Origin: Nipponacmea schrenckii
Taxonomy: Eukaryota; Mollusca; Gastropoda; Lottiidae
Reading direction: 5' to 3'
Assembly: GCA_030562195.1 (NCBI GenBank)
Contig: JAUJPP010000003.1
Coordinates: forward strand, 43,344,602-43,408,601
Length of the DNA stretch: 64,000 bases
Below the pieces are notes generated by a model. The model worked only from the letters and a program-made list of their open reading frames with translations. It was not told the DNA's origin and ran no database searches. Shown piece after piece: positions 9,850 to 23,200 of the stretch; the stretch's first letter is position 1, and every line of letters begins with the position of its first letter. A program made the position numbers and the translations under genes.

Positions 9850-11760
9850 TTAGCACTTTTCATGATCATGGTATATCAAATTTTTGTTTAAAAACTGGAA
9901 AAGTTTTCAAACAGATTTCTGGCAAGAGTTTGAATCACGTGATTTGATATGGAAATAGATGGCAAATTAATTGGTTGCATAAGTCCATATACTGCTCGTG
10001 GTCTAAGGTACGTAACTCGTGTTAAACTGTAGAATTCAAGTCGAGCGAAATGGACTACAAAAACATTTTATGCTAATGATTGTATTAGAAATCCTCTTTC
10101 TTCCTTCCTTTTGGGGTTTTGTGCATGCCCATTTTTGAATATTTTTTTGTCTAGATTTGAAATTTGATGTCTGAAATTGCATTTTCTTTCAGAATTTCTG
10201 AGATAATGAGAAATTTAATTGGCGGAGGATTAGTGGTTTTGTGTGCAGTGACAGTCAAGCCGATGTTGATAAAATGAAGTGGTTTACTTTCATTTTGTTT
10301 AGTTCAAAATTTTCATGGTCATGCTATATTGAAATTTTGTACAGAAACCAAGTATTGGCCAGGCTTTCATGTGACGTACAGGAAAATTTTCAACGAGATT
10401 TCTGGAAAAAGTAATTGATTTAACATTGAAACAGATGGCAAATGAATTGGTGGACTGAGTCCTTAGGTGAAATGAGTTCTTACATCAAAATAAGATGAAA
10501 ATAATTACCTGGTAGGCCAATATCAAGACAGAAACATAATATAAATAATTAGATTTTCACAGAATTATTTAATGATAACACTTGTAGGGCTTTTAAGCCC
10601 CAGACAGATAGACCCAATATAAATAAGGACCACTAAAAAGAAGATCATAAAAGCATGGTACCAATGAGTCAAAAAATAAAGAAATTATGATATAACGAAT
10701 AACCTGGATGTAAAAAGTGAAAAGAAATTTTAGTAACATTATATCAGACATAAAACTTACAAGCTGTATGAATTATACAATAAATACGGGAAAAGAGCAC
10801 AGTAGAGCAGTACTAAATTAATTATACTTTTGCTAATTGGATAAATTAAATAAGTAGTGATATATAAATATAAAGACATATGGTCAATAAACCTTACCCG
10901 AAAAGGGGGTTTAAACTATAACCAATGTAAAACTGAAACTCCATAGGTTTGTGGGAATCTTCAATAATATGAATATGAATGAATTGACTGCAGAAATGAG
11001 TAATAAACTTTAACCTTTTTTTAAAAAACAAAATGGCCGACTCCTGGGTAACCAATATAGGCTAAATGGAAAAATTACTCAGAAAATATCTGCATATACA
11101 CTGGTAAAAGTGTGCACAAACATTATTTGTAAACTGAAAAACTAAGGAAATTGTATTTATACTAATACACTGTTGAAATTTACCCAAATCTTAGATAGTG
11201 TCATTGTTGAATACGGCATATCCTCACGTGACAAATAGCGAAGCCTAACCAATATTATCATAACCAAAAACATGATTGATATGTATTTCTTATCATGGGC
11301 TACACATTTAGGAGTAGTGCAAATCGCCATTCAAGTATTCAAAAAATTGTCACTATAAAGTGTTTGTCCAAGTATTGTTCAAGCTTGCATGTGACGTAAG
11401 TTGTTCTGGAAAATGTTATAGGAAGCTGAATTTCGTGATGTTACATGGAAACATATATTATTTGAAGTACTGGAGTGAGGTCTCAGAATCTTATGCAAAT
11501 GATCGTATAAGAATTTTGTCCATGTTGTAGTAGAAATTGTCGTTTTTTGTAGGCAGTGACAGGCAATGTAGTGATCTACTCTCATTTTGACTCGAGATTT
11601 TCATGGTCATGATATGATGTATTTTTGTACAGAATATTTGACAGACTCCATTGTGACATATTGGAAAGTTTTCAATAAAGTTGAATTTCGTGATGTAACC
11701 TGGAAGGATTTGGAAAATGAATTTCACGTGTGTGTCCATAAATGGTCTGAATTATTAACA
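9850..11760 (+). repeat. four diverged copies of a repeat of about 200 bp
   Basis: Related segments lie at about 9850-10100, 10240-10480, 11355-11520 and 11550-11760. Shared landmarks, in order, are GCAGTGACAG, TTTTCATGGTCATG, TTTTGTACAGAA, GTGACGTA (or GTGACATA), GGAAAATTTTCAA, GATTTCTGG (or GAATTTCGTGATG), TGGAAACAGATGGCAAAT and TTATGCAAATGATCGTATAAGAA. Each copy keeps only part of the set. The copies are too broken to tell whether the ancestor was coding. The open stretch at 11587-11781 (64 codons) lies in the last copy and may be a relic. Confidence 0.6.
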
Positions 11761-11781
11761 GCGCTTGTTGTCTCCCTTTGA

Positions 11782-13368
11782 ATATAAGTGCTACTTCTAT
11801 GGTCGTATTCGCTTATTTGGTCATTATGCAAATACCTTATGGTTAAAATTTGAATAGGTTGCCTTTTTATGCTGAAAGTGAAAGCATGGTAGGTCTTATA
11901 ATTGTTTAGTAATTTGAATGTTTTTGAGCCTTCATTTCTAAATTCTCCAGTATGATGTTCTCGTGTATTTAAAAATGTGGTTGCTAATACGACCCTAACT
12001 TTATCCTACATCTCTTTTTGTACATAGATTTCTCAGTTGCTTAGTTGTTATCATTGTAAAATCAGTCGTGTTCTTGTCGTTAATGTCATATAGGCAGTAA
12101 TATTAGTTTTATTAACCACGTATGCTCTTTTGACAATGGCCTGCCACATAATAAACACAATTGGTAATGTTCCATCATGTAAACTGTAATGATATTATGG
12201 ATGATTGACGACTTCTGTAACAAAGATATAGTCTGGAAAGAAGTAGCCAGGCAAAAATCAATAAAGGGGTCCAATGGCAATAATCGAAATTTGGGTTAAA
12301 GTTGGTCCATGAAATCCGATTATCTATACGAGAATATATGGTATGATAGAAATGGATACCTCAAGCACAGATTTATGACCTATCGTTAAAATCAGTCGGT
12401 TTCAAACCACGCAATCAGTTCAACTTGAAGAGCGATCTGCCTTATTAACTTTTTATATTAGAGGGTGTAAGACCATAAAATAAATACAATGATGGGGTAC
12501 CATAAATAAAACATCCCAGCTTTTATCTTCTTGAAAGCAGTTGGTGATTAAAAGTTATAGCTTTTGATACGCACTAAAGAAATGTGGCTTGAAAATAATT
12601 TATGAAGTTGGAATGTCTAATTGACTTTTATATTCAATGGTATAGAAATTCTATTTCTATTTTACCAACATGAGATCTTTTCAAAAGACTGAGTGTGGTA
12701 GTTCGTTATTTATTAATAGATGTTTCACATACGATGCACGCTAGGTCTAGGATTGATGCTTGCTGATTAGATTGTAAATAGAGTTCATCCATCAATTCAC
12801 CTGTTTGATGCAATAAAGTTCTTATCCAACAAGATTATAAGGGATATAACAAAACACTTTTTAAATAATATTGGCGATGTCTACATACACAGGTTCGCAT
12901 TCAATAGAATTATATGAGATATTCCTTAGATAACCGTAGAAATACACCAGAATTCTGTATTCATCTCTAACAAAGACAAAACCTATCCTTACCAGCAAAT
13001 TTGCTTTCACCCTCGTTTTATGGTGGTTTGTATTCGGCAGTATAAATAAAGAACGTTGGCATGGGTTGACTTTAAAATACAAACAATATTATTTTGCATG
13101 TAGAATAAATTTGCTTTATGTTAAACACTGCTGAAATACACCAAAACTTTCTTATGTTCTATCTCGGTGCACTTTGTTATTTATTTGTTTAAGCTGGCAA
13201 AAAAGGAAGATATGTGAGATATTAACAACGACATCCAAGGTAAAACTGCCCATTTTGCATAGGTCAGATAAGATCTGTAAAATCTATCTCATTCACTGGT
13301 CAATATTTCTTATGATAAGTCAATTCGTAACTCATTCCAACTAAATAAATATGCTTACCATATTTTAA
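11782..13368. other. gene-free stretch
   Basis: AT-rich, with no gene, RNA gene or repeat that I can support. Confidence 0.4.
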
Positions 13369-13682
13369 AGGGATAATAGCCGCTAGAATACACTCGCCCT
13401 ATACGTCTAATATTTGTGTTTAATATTGACTATTGGTTAAATAATTATGCATCCCACACTTGATGAATTTTCAAAAAGCGAGAATAAAACTATATTCGGA
13501 TTTTTTCAAAAAAGTGAACAAGCGACGATTCCATTCTACTTGATTTTGTGGATTTATCGAATTATAGAATGATTTTGATGTATATGATGACGCCAGGTAA
13601 GACCACTGATCGATATATACTGTTATTTGTCAAGGTTGAGTGACATTAAAAATTTATGTTTCTTCTAACGGCTATCATCCCT
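13369..13682. mobile_element. MITE with TTAA target duplication (314 bp)
   Basis: The left end AGGGATAATAGCCGCTAGAA is matched at the right end by its reverse complement with two mismatches (AGGGATGATAGCCGTTAGAA), giving terminal inverted repeats of about 20 bp. TTAA flanks both sides directly (13365-13368 and 13683-13686). There is no open reading frame, so this is a non-autonomous element. TTAA duplication points to a piggyBac- or Kolobok-type transposase; which one cannot be decided here. Confidence 0.8.
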
Positions 13683-13686
13683 TTAA

Positions 13687-16600
13687 TCAAATTATTTCCT
13701 TAATCGCGTAAACACCCATTTTTATTTTGTCTTTGTCAAAGTTTTAAATTGGATAAAAAAAAATATAGCCTGCCGCGTTCATACACATGTATATAGGCAA
13801 CGTCCAGGGAAATTAACCCATACATATATCGAAAAATCATACAATATTCCAACTGCCCCCTCTCTTCATATCCTTAAAAAAGTATTTGTATACCTTGTGT
13901 ACCATGTCGGGATGGCGTTGGTTGACGGTTAGTTTTAGTCCATTAATATGATATGTAGGCAATGTGGCATTCTCTCGTGATATCGACTATCATCGAAATC
14001 TCGACCAACCATCAATTTGAACCTATAACCTATTATTCATTATGTTGGTTTTTGTTTCCTATTTCCCTTAATAGTTGATACATAACCATTTCTATTTATT
14101 GCACTGAAATAAATGTAAGGTTACTGAATACTATGTGATCTGTTAAAGACTGTTTTCTCAATAACCTTCCACTAATGGAATACTTCGATTATGTGACAAA
14201 TTGGGCGAGTTTGATTTTGTCGCCTTCAATTAATAATGGATTCATATAAATCAAAGTAAGTGAGGGTGACAATCCCAGAGAGAAAAACTTAACAAACGGT
14301 GAAATAATTGTTACCATGTCTAGTTGAGAAAATGAACAATATCCGAAAATCGATCAATAGTTTAAAGGAAAATATGGCTCCAATCCTAAAATTACAAATA
14401 GTTTTATTACTATATCCTTGATATGATAAATAATATTAGTTTGTTTATTGATTTATGATATATATTAGGTTGAAAGTGTAATATTGTGTTCTTGATATTT
14501 TATCATCAATGAATGATAGAGACCCTAGCATCACTTAGCCTCACATCTCTATTCTTACTGCCAATCATTCTACTACAGTCAGTGCTACTAGACCGTTATA
14601 TCAAATAGATTGCTGCATGCGTGAGAAAGTCTAATCAAGCAGTTGAGACGAAGATAAAGTCTATTTCTAGTTATTCTTAACTACAATACAGGTTGAAATG
14701 ATGACTAAATAAGCAGGTAAGTTACTTTTTACTTATATACTTATAGTTGGTCACTAGTTATATAGGTATGTGTTACTTACTGTACTGACATAAAGGTGTT
14801 GCACTAAGTTTCATTTACCATTTACATTCGAGAATTTAACTTAATGTGCTTTTGGCATGCAGTACTTCATATTGTGTGGTATATTGAAGTAAAGTTTGTG
14901 GTAATAAATGTTGATCTGTGGTATAGACAACACTCTAGATAATTATTATGAAGTCATAATAAGGAAGCACGTGTTTGATACCACTATTCAATCAATATAC
15001 AATAAGAAAGAAATATATTCTTTATCATGTAATAACTGGTTTATATCAGATAGTAGACATCTCAATAATAAAACTTTATTTTCAGTCTGACCTTCAACTT
15101 ATTTGAAATCAGTGTATTTTAAAACGATTTACGTTACTTCATAACATACACGCATGTTTAGCCTACGTCAGTAAACTAGAAATTATTCTTATCATGTATG
15201 TTTTAAATATGTTCTCAAAATACACATTATTATGCAGCACAATTATCATACCTGTATATTTTGCTCTATGTTTAAATCATTTTAATATGCCGCATTAAAT
15301 TTGATGGACTCTCATCTTATCGGAAGGTGCTAACTGTAACCTCGTCGTTTAGATTTAATCTATAAGCCATTTCAAACAACAGATTTTAATTATTATTTTA
15401 CGTATACAATGGTGTCTGGCTAGGCACTCTAGTGATTTAAGGTGTTATTCTTATTTCCATAGTGAATATTATTTAAGTGTTCAGTAATTGGGCCTAAGTG
15501 TTTATTAGATTCCCACAAAAGGCAGCCTTAATAAAACAAAACAAAACAACTTTGAATTCGATTAAAAGCTTGTTCAATTCTGAATTGTCAAGAGTCGTTG
15601 AAAAGAATCTGCCATCTGACCCATCGATAACAGACAGACATTCTCGTCATCGAAGCTTAATTTACTACCCATGACATCACCTCGTTGACAATACGTTTTC
15701 TACGAGCAAAGTAATATTATTTACTCCGATTTTACCATGACATATTCTGCAAAACATGATTAAATAGGCCAGATGACCATAACCTTCATTAACGACGACA
15801 ATTTCAGACTTTATCGAGCGTCTGTTCGAGAATTTCGGAATGATATGTGTTTTCATTGAATTCAATTGATCGAGAAATAAACTGTCGATGAAATAAAATT
15901 AGTGGCGGGAATATCGGTCTGGTACCTGAAGGGTTAGATGGCAGATTAAGTTTAACGACCCTTAACCTTCAGATCTGTATAAAGTTCATTTACCAGGATA
16001 AAATAAAGAATTCAGGCAATAAATGCCACCCAGTAAGATTTACATGATGAAGTAATAATTATATCAATTATAACTAAAATCTATATCTAAATTCGACAAA
16101 ATCTTGTTGATACGCTATACATATAGAGGTTTAATACCTCTCTCATAATTTATGAATGTATCTGCAAAGAAGATTCCTTTCAGAATTGTAATTTGCGATA
16201 GATGCACTGTTTGTACAAGCTAAGATAGTTTTATGGTCAGTCTCAATTTACATTGATGAATTAAGAGCCTCCTTTGTATTGTTGATTCGATATTATTGAG
16301 GACCCTTTAATATAGTAAACAACTCGTGGTTCCGAGAGTATATTGATATTAATAATACTCAAATGATTATTTTAGATCTCTATCAGGGTTATCAAATGAT
16401 TCCCAGGAAATCAGCATTACAACTAGCAGCTTAAGCTGTCCTCTCGAGATTACCGAATAGGAAATTCTTGTTTATCGCCTGCTATCTGGTATTTTGATTC
16501 TACAGTAATATCTATACAAGTTTCGCACATTAGAATTCCTAACTTTGCCATCAATAAATTTTCAAAAGAAAAAGCGCTAAAAGCTTTACGCGAAAATTTT

Positions 16601-19210
16601 TTCATGTGGTGAAATGTGTCAAAGACATCTCGGCAAAATGGTTATTAAACTTAATGTTTTATAGCAACGAAATAGTAGTGTGTTATTTTATATATTAATC
16701 AGGTTTTCTCTTTAAACAATTGAGCGATTAACAATATTATTTTAATTGCATAAAGATTGAGAATATTTCAATTATGAAATAAATAACAAGTTTATTTAGA
16801 ATTTAAAGTGTGTGAAAAACAAAGCACACAACTATTTAATTGAGTGCTAAAATGATTGAAAAAATCTCCACTATAAGAAAAATAGAAAAATCTTTTGAAA
16901 GGTGATTTCTACGTATTTTTGAAAGGAAAGGGCTCGAATATTTATCTGAAGGTGACATTTAGATTTGTCTGTCTGGCAAAGAACAATATGACATTCTCCC
17001 TGGCGGATAAATCTATAATAATTTTTAAAATTAAATTAAGGCATTATTCATTTTGTCGTGTCTTGAAATAGATGAAGTTTGTCAAGGGATAATGAAGGTC
17101 AAATTGGTTACAATTGATTTTTACAGACTGAAAGTCTTCCATTATTTTCCGTTAGTTAACATAAACAGTGAAATTTACTTGTAACTGGAAACAGACCAAC
17201 ACTTTAATGAGTTATCTAATTATATAAAACAACATCTTGTTTCAACTTGTATGCTAATTCCAAACAATCTTCCTTGTATAAGGTATTTTCAGATTCTATT
17301 GATTTAGATTAAGTCCTCGGATTTTCGTAGATGTTTAACTAAATTACTAATTCTGCTTATATATGAAGACCCTAAAGGCACGTGCACTTTATTCAACGAT
17401 TATGCAAATGACAGCCTAATTTGTAATATATTTTCAACTACTTTTGGGATATGAAGTCTGTACTCATAAGCAGAAGATGTTTGGATTCACCGACTCTTTA
17501 GCATTATTTGAACCGCTTAGCAGGTTATTTGGTTTTGTCACATAATAAAGTTTATTACACCGTTACGATATCCAGGTCTACAATCAAATTGTCTTTCTAA
17601 CATAAGTCGAGGTTTAGTGCGTTGCACATCCAGAAATTTGACGATTCCATCCGAATGAATTTTAATTTTAGTATTTTTAACTCCATTCTATGGGTTAATA
17701 TTTGTCACAAACCTCGCATCGTTGGCTATGAAAGAATCTGTATGTTTTGAACGAAATCAATGACTGATTACAATCTGCCATGTTGTTCCCAATTGTTGTA
17801 GTACAGCCAACTTCAGATTGTCCATAGAGACAACATAGTCTGTCAGAATATAACGGCTGTTTATATCAACACATGAAGAATATAACTGTATAACTCAACA
17901 TTTTCATTTGAATCCTATTTCATAGCGTACTGTATTATGTTATTATCAAAATAATTGTCAAACCAAACAGAAAGTAACCAAGAGACATGGAATGCAACAA
18001 CACTCTTTAAGGTATTGGTATTGAATATTTTCCAGACGTTCTGTAGCCATGCTTCGCCTGAACGATTGCTTTTTATACAATATGCATCTTTGAAAAATAT
18101 ACACACTAGAAAGACATCGATTCGTGAGTAGAAAATCATCAGGATCAGCTATTATTTATTAGCCACCACTGTTTACAAAGGTAATATAGATTACACTGTT
18201 CGGAGAGATGGAATAGTATTTTTAATTGTTGTCTTATGGGAAAAGTTATCCTAGAGATAAGTTTTAGAAAAGTAATTTGTCAACAATGAAGTAAGCCGGT
18301 GAGAGTTAATGTACTGCCACAGAAGTTTACATCTAATTTAGTACTTATTAATAAAACATGAAATACTTGACATTATATTCTCTATGTTTCTTGAAAAACA
18401 TTTGTTGGAAAATTTGTCTTGTCATCCTTTCTTTAACACATACATCTCACAGAGTTAATTGTCTATTGGTATTTTGACAAGTTTGGTAATCAATAAGAAC
18501 TCCAGGCTAGTTTTTATCACATAGTTCCTCGAACCTTTTAGAAAATAACTTCCAATTTAATTACCTCCATTATGCATTTTACAAGTTATCTGAATTACGT
18601 CGTGCGACTTAATGAGATAAAAAATAAAACACCAAACACATCATTGGAATTCTTAGATAAGAAAAACCAATTCCCTAAAGACGTTGGAATCATGATAGAC
18701 TGAGAAAGTCATAAATAAAAGCTCGTATCACACCTAAAAGGTTTTCATAAGTCTATAGAGTAGGGTGATGTGGAATCTGTAATCTAAGCAGATATATTGG
18801 CATGATCAAGAGTGACACTTATAACATCTGGTGGACAATGTTTTATCATTCAATATTTATACTGTTAGAATAAAGAATTCGCGAGTAGATAGGTAAGTTC
18901 TTTCAACTATTCAACTCGCATCTTTTTTTCACTGATTTGACGCCAACTTACTGATAGTATTTGAAGAAGAATTGAACTAATTTAGGATAGAACTAAAGGT
19001 AGACTAGAGGTTTGATATTAAAGTTCGACGACTAATGGAATGTTATAACATACCAAGGTAAATTTCTATAATATTCTCACCATCTGTTCTATAGTGTTTA
19101 TTTATTAGATTCACTCGAGAAAACCTGAATTTGTTGATGTAACACAGTAGGTAAATGTTTTTATCTCACTGAGCCAAAATCAGGTGGAGCTTGGTTAGTC
19201 TGAAAGGTAA
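13687..19210. other. gene-free stretch upstream of the receptor gene
   Basis: No coding exon seen. Strong donor-like sites (AAGCAG|GTAAGTTA at 14716/14717 and GATAG|GTAAGTTC at 18892/18893) could end non-coding first exons of the receptor gene at 20.2 kb, but nothing here proves it. Confidence 0.35.
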
Positions 19211-19254
19211 TTTTAAACTGTAGATCTATTTATTATATGGTTTACAGTTTAAAA
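19211..19254. repeat. inverted repeat, 12-bp perfect arms
   Basis: TTTTAAACTGTA (19211-19222) and its exact reverse complement TACAGTTTAAAA (19243-19254) flank a 20-nt spacer. It lies just upstream of a consensus donor AACCAG|GTAAGTAA at 19272/19273, a candidate end of a 5' leader exon of the receptor gene. Confidence 0.5.
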
Positions 19255-20169
19255 CAAGTTAAGTGTAACCAGGTAAGTAATAATTCAATATCCATATATC
19301 AATATAATAACCATGTTTATATCATTGACTGGTAATTAATCTCATTTAATTACTTCAGGTTTAATTAAATCTAAGATTAACTACTGGTATAATAAAATTA
19401 TTAATAAATCCCGGGTTAACAACAAGCACTGTAATAAATATCTCAGATTTACTATTATGTGTTTCAAAGTATCGGTAGAAATACACTAATTCCTTTGAAT
19501 TACACTGTAAATGGTGACCCTAATGCCAACATTACAATAAATATGACATGATTGCTACATGTTATTATTTCATTTTGAAGGTATGGATTAATAATAATAA
19601 TTTATATTTTGCATTTTTGTTATGCCCTATATCTCATATAACGTGTTCATACTAACATCTATAACCGCCTGTCAGCAAGTGTTTGTACCAGAGTCTCACT
19701 AGACAACCGGTTAATACATGCTTTGAGTGTGAAAACTACTTCCGGTTGTAATTTTTATTCAAGTCATTTTACTCATAAAATTTGCACAAATGTTTATGGT
19801 GAATAACCTAAATAAAGATCTAGACACAGCACACTTAAAAAGGTGAACCCTGCTTTGACATTTATTTTATATTTTGATTTGCACTAACAATAGAAAACAC
19901 TTCATACTATTGTTATAATATGACACAAGTGTATTATTTTCACGTGCAATTCATGTAGTATAAGTCATTGTTAGTGTTGCTGTATTCAATGCAATGTATG
20001 TGAGTATGTACATGTATTTGGGCCAAGTCAGATTGAAGAAGTAATAGGTATTAAGATTTTCACAATAGAGTTGAATACCATGTATGTAAGATATAAAATA
20101 TCGACTTGTATAATGTGTTTTGTTATAGAAAAAATTATTCAAGTGATTTTTGTCTATTCTTTATTACAG

Positions 20170-20195
20170 ACATGTCATCTTCTACAGTCTAAAGT
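20170..20195 (+). promoter_or_regulatory. 5' leader of receptor exon 1 with acceptor and short upstream ORF
   Basis: TCTATTCTTTATTACAG ends at 20169 and is a good 3' splice site, implying a spliced non-coding first exon further upstream. The leader holds a six-residue upstream ORF, ATG TCA TCT TCT ACA GTC TAA at 20172-20192. Its stop ends 3 nt before the main ATG at 20196, so translation of the receptor may depend on reinitiation or leaky scanning. Confidence 0.5.
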
Positions 20196-20253
20196 ATGGC
20201 GGTGTTCTTTTTACAGTTCTTAACCCTAGTAACATCGGGTTATTTTATCAATG
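20196..20253 (+). CDS. receptor exon 1: signal peptide
   Basis: Encodes MAVFFLQFLTLVTSGYFIN plus the first base of codon 20, so the intron is phase 1. A hydrophobic core with a plausible cleavage region near Ser14-Gly15 fits a secretory signal. The donor is ATG|GTAAGT. Confidence 0.85.
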
Positions 20254-23200
20254 GTAAGTACCATGTACATAATTTTGATATTTGCGGTTTCTTTTTATCG
20301 TAGAAAAATAAGGGAAGGGTAATTTTAATGGTCATTTCGCAGATTTAAATTTAATAGTTTAGCTTATGGTAATGCCCTAATATCCAGTCTGTTTGTACTG
20401 AAGATTCTATTATAAGTTTTGTTATTTTCACATATATAATGGTTCGGCGTATGACTTTAATCCTAGTTGCATTAAATAATGCATCTATCTTTTCTGATCC
20501 TATATTTCCACTTATTAGCCCCCTAATAGTATTCATTAAATATGACAGAAGGAACTATGATAATTTTTATAAACAACGAACAGGAAACGTAGAAGATATA
20601 ACATGTAATTAATAAACATTTCTAAATACTAACCCTTCAATAATTTATAGTTATTCAGAATATTGTAATTGGTTTCTAAGTTGCATGATATAACTCTTTT
20701 GTTATCAATAAAAAACGCCGTGGAGGGTATTTGTTGATCATCTCCAGGCAGAAAGTACTTTATTATTCAATTTGAATTATACCCGCATATTACTTTATAA
20801 ATGGATTTTTAAACTAGCGTTATTACAATGTAAAGAAACTGCATTTAAAGTATCAAAAGATTTTTGAATAAGTTGGCATATAATAACATTATAATCATTC
20901 AAAGGCCTTTCAATTTCTTTTTTGGTAATGTACTTTGGATGAATAATAGTGTACCTCATAGAAACAGATTTGATATCAGATTCAATATTTCTGATGTGGT
21001 CAAACTTAAGACTCAAGCAATTTAATGATCTATCTATGAGTCTTTCAATTCAAGAAATGCAACATATGTATTGGTTGCTTTTTGAAAACCAATTGAACAG
21101 AATTGTCAGTCAAAATAGGTATAGTAGATGGTGCTCATTACTCACTAGAGATAGGTAGAATTATAATTTAAATATAACTGTGGCCTAGATACGTACAAGT
21201 AAAAATATAATTTAATGATTTGGAAAATACACTGACTTGTCATATTGAATATGTATTTAAAAAGTAGTGATCACATCAATATAAATATCTTGTATCTTAT
21301 TTCACGACTACTAAATCTGACAAGTCGTCAATAATTCACATCAAACTTTGGCGTCAAATCTGAACAGAGCTCGGATAGGTCAGTAGTATGATCCGCTGTT
21401 TTGGGGAGGATTTTTAAAGTGGCTTAAAGTGTCTATGAACCTTTTGTCGATCCAACTGAATGAACACATACAAATGGGTGCAAAAAAGTTTGCTAATTCT
21501 TTGCTTAGACCTGAATAAAGAGACAAGCATACAGACATATCAATAGTATTGCCATGGTAAAGATTAAGCTGAATCTGATTCTGACACTTCTTGTATCAAT
21601 TTAGATATAGGCTGAATGACTCGTGAGGAATTTACTGAACTGAAATATAATAGCAGTGAAGTTAAGTAATAGAATATAATTAATTATTATTTACCGCTTC
21701 AACAGTAAAATAATATAGTTGATCTTAACCTCGAGATTTATTCACACCCCGTAGATCAAGTCTTATCCTCATACATTAGTTATTATAAACCAGATGTAAC
21801 AGAAACTAGCAGATTAATTAGAAACCCATCTGTTCTAATTAATTATTCTAGATTGAACATTCTTCTCAGGGTCAGTCTTTTAGAAGATGGAGCAATCGTT
21901 CGTTAGATGTCTATATTGCTCTAAGGTACCATGATTTAAGAGAGAAACTTGTTGGTACGTACCGGTATGTAGATATTTGAAAAATCAGTTTTTTGGAATC
22001 ATATTGGGCAAACTTGAAATTCACTCGTTGGGAAAATTTCATTTCTTAACAACCCATATAACGGTATTTATTCATGTTATTATGCTAATTGTACTAAGAT
22101 AGTAAACACCATTTCAAAACTGAAATAATTCTCAAATTACGTTGTAAGGTTTATCTTCCTTTTCTACCACTTGTCCATCTATAAAATAAACACAGAGAAA
22201 CTTATTTACCCATTAATGGTAGAGGGCTCATATTATTTGTCTTGGTAATAGAGTGTAAACGTAAAACATTTGTCGACCCAATAATCATATTACCTTTCTT
22301 TTAACACATACTTACCAGCATCCGTAAGCGTCTTCATACACTGAATGGCCATACTGCATCATCCTCTCGATAAACCTTATTTCCTCGATTCCACAGACAT
22401 CTTCAGCTAGTGGAGTAAAACAGTTAGTAATAAAATCCACACCTCTATAATAGACAGTATTCAGAATTGTTATGTACTGTGATACACACCAAGACTAGTC
22501 TAAATGTTAACTCTTTCCAAGAATGCCTTTCAAGTTGTAGTCCGTAGTCCGTGTGATTTCACGTTATTTATCCTAGACATGGATTAGAAACTTCAGTTCG
22601 TTCGCTTTGCCATATTTAAGATTTCGGGTCTTAAATTTAAACGTACTATAACTGTCTTTATATGACACTCAAAAATAAAGCTAGTTAAAAGTTCGACAGT
22701 TCCACGCAACAGATTCGATAATACATCACTTTTGTATTTTACTAAAAAAGTTTGTTAATCACATTCTGAATATGCGACCATTTCGTATTACGTAATCTAT
22801 AGGGAATGGTTTAATTTTTAAAACCGTTCTTCTGCATTATTTTGATAATGTTACAATTGGAATCCAACGGCATCATTAATGTGTCTACTTATGCACAGTC
22901 ATAAACCTCTGCAAAACGCCAACAAGTTTTAGATCCCGATATCCAATTGCGACTTGACCAACATCTGTGCAAAGCAGAAAGTTCTATTTAAATAAAATAA
23001 TTTATTATTTCATAATTATATGTACACCAATACACTCAAAAACATTACATATAATGCGCAGCAAGTCATAAAGTTGAAATTTACATCATAATGAATGATG
23101 TTCAATGCATTACATTACTTTAGCTCAGTTTACAAAAATAATAAGTCTGTGTATACAATAAATGAATGACTTTTGCACATTTATTTCTATCCTTATAAAA

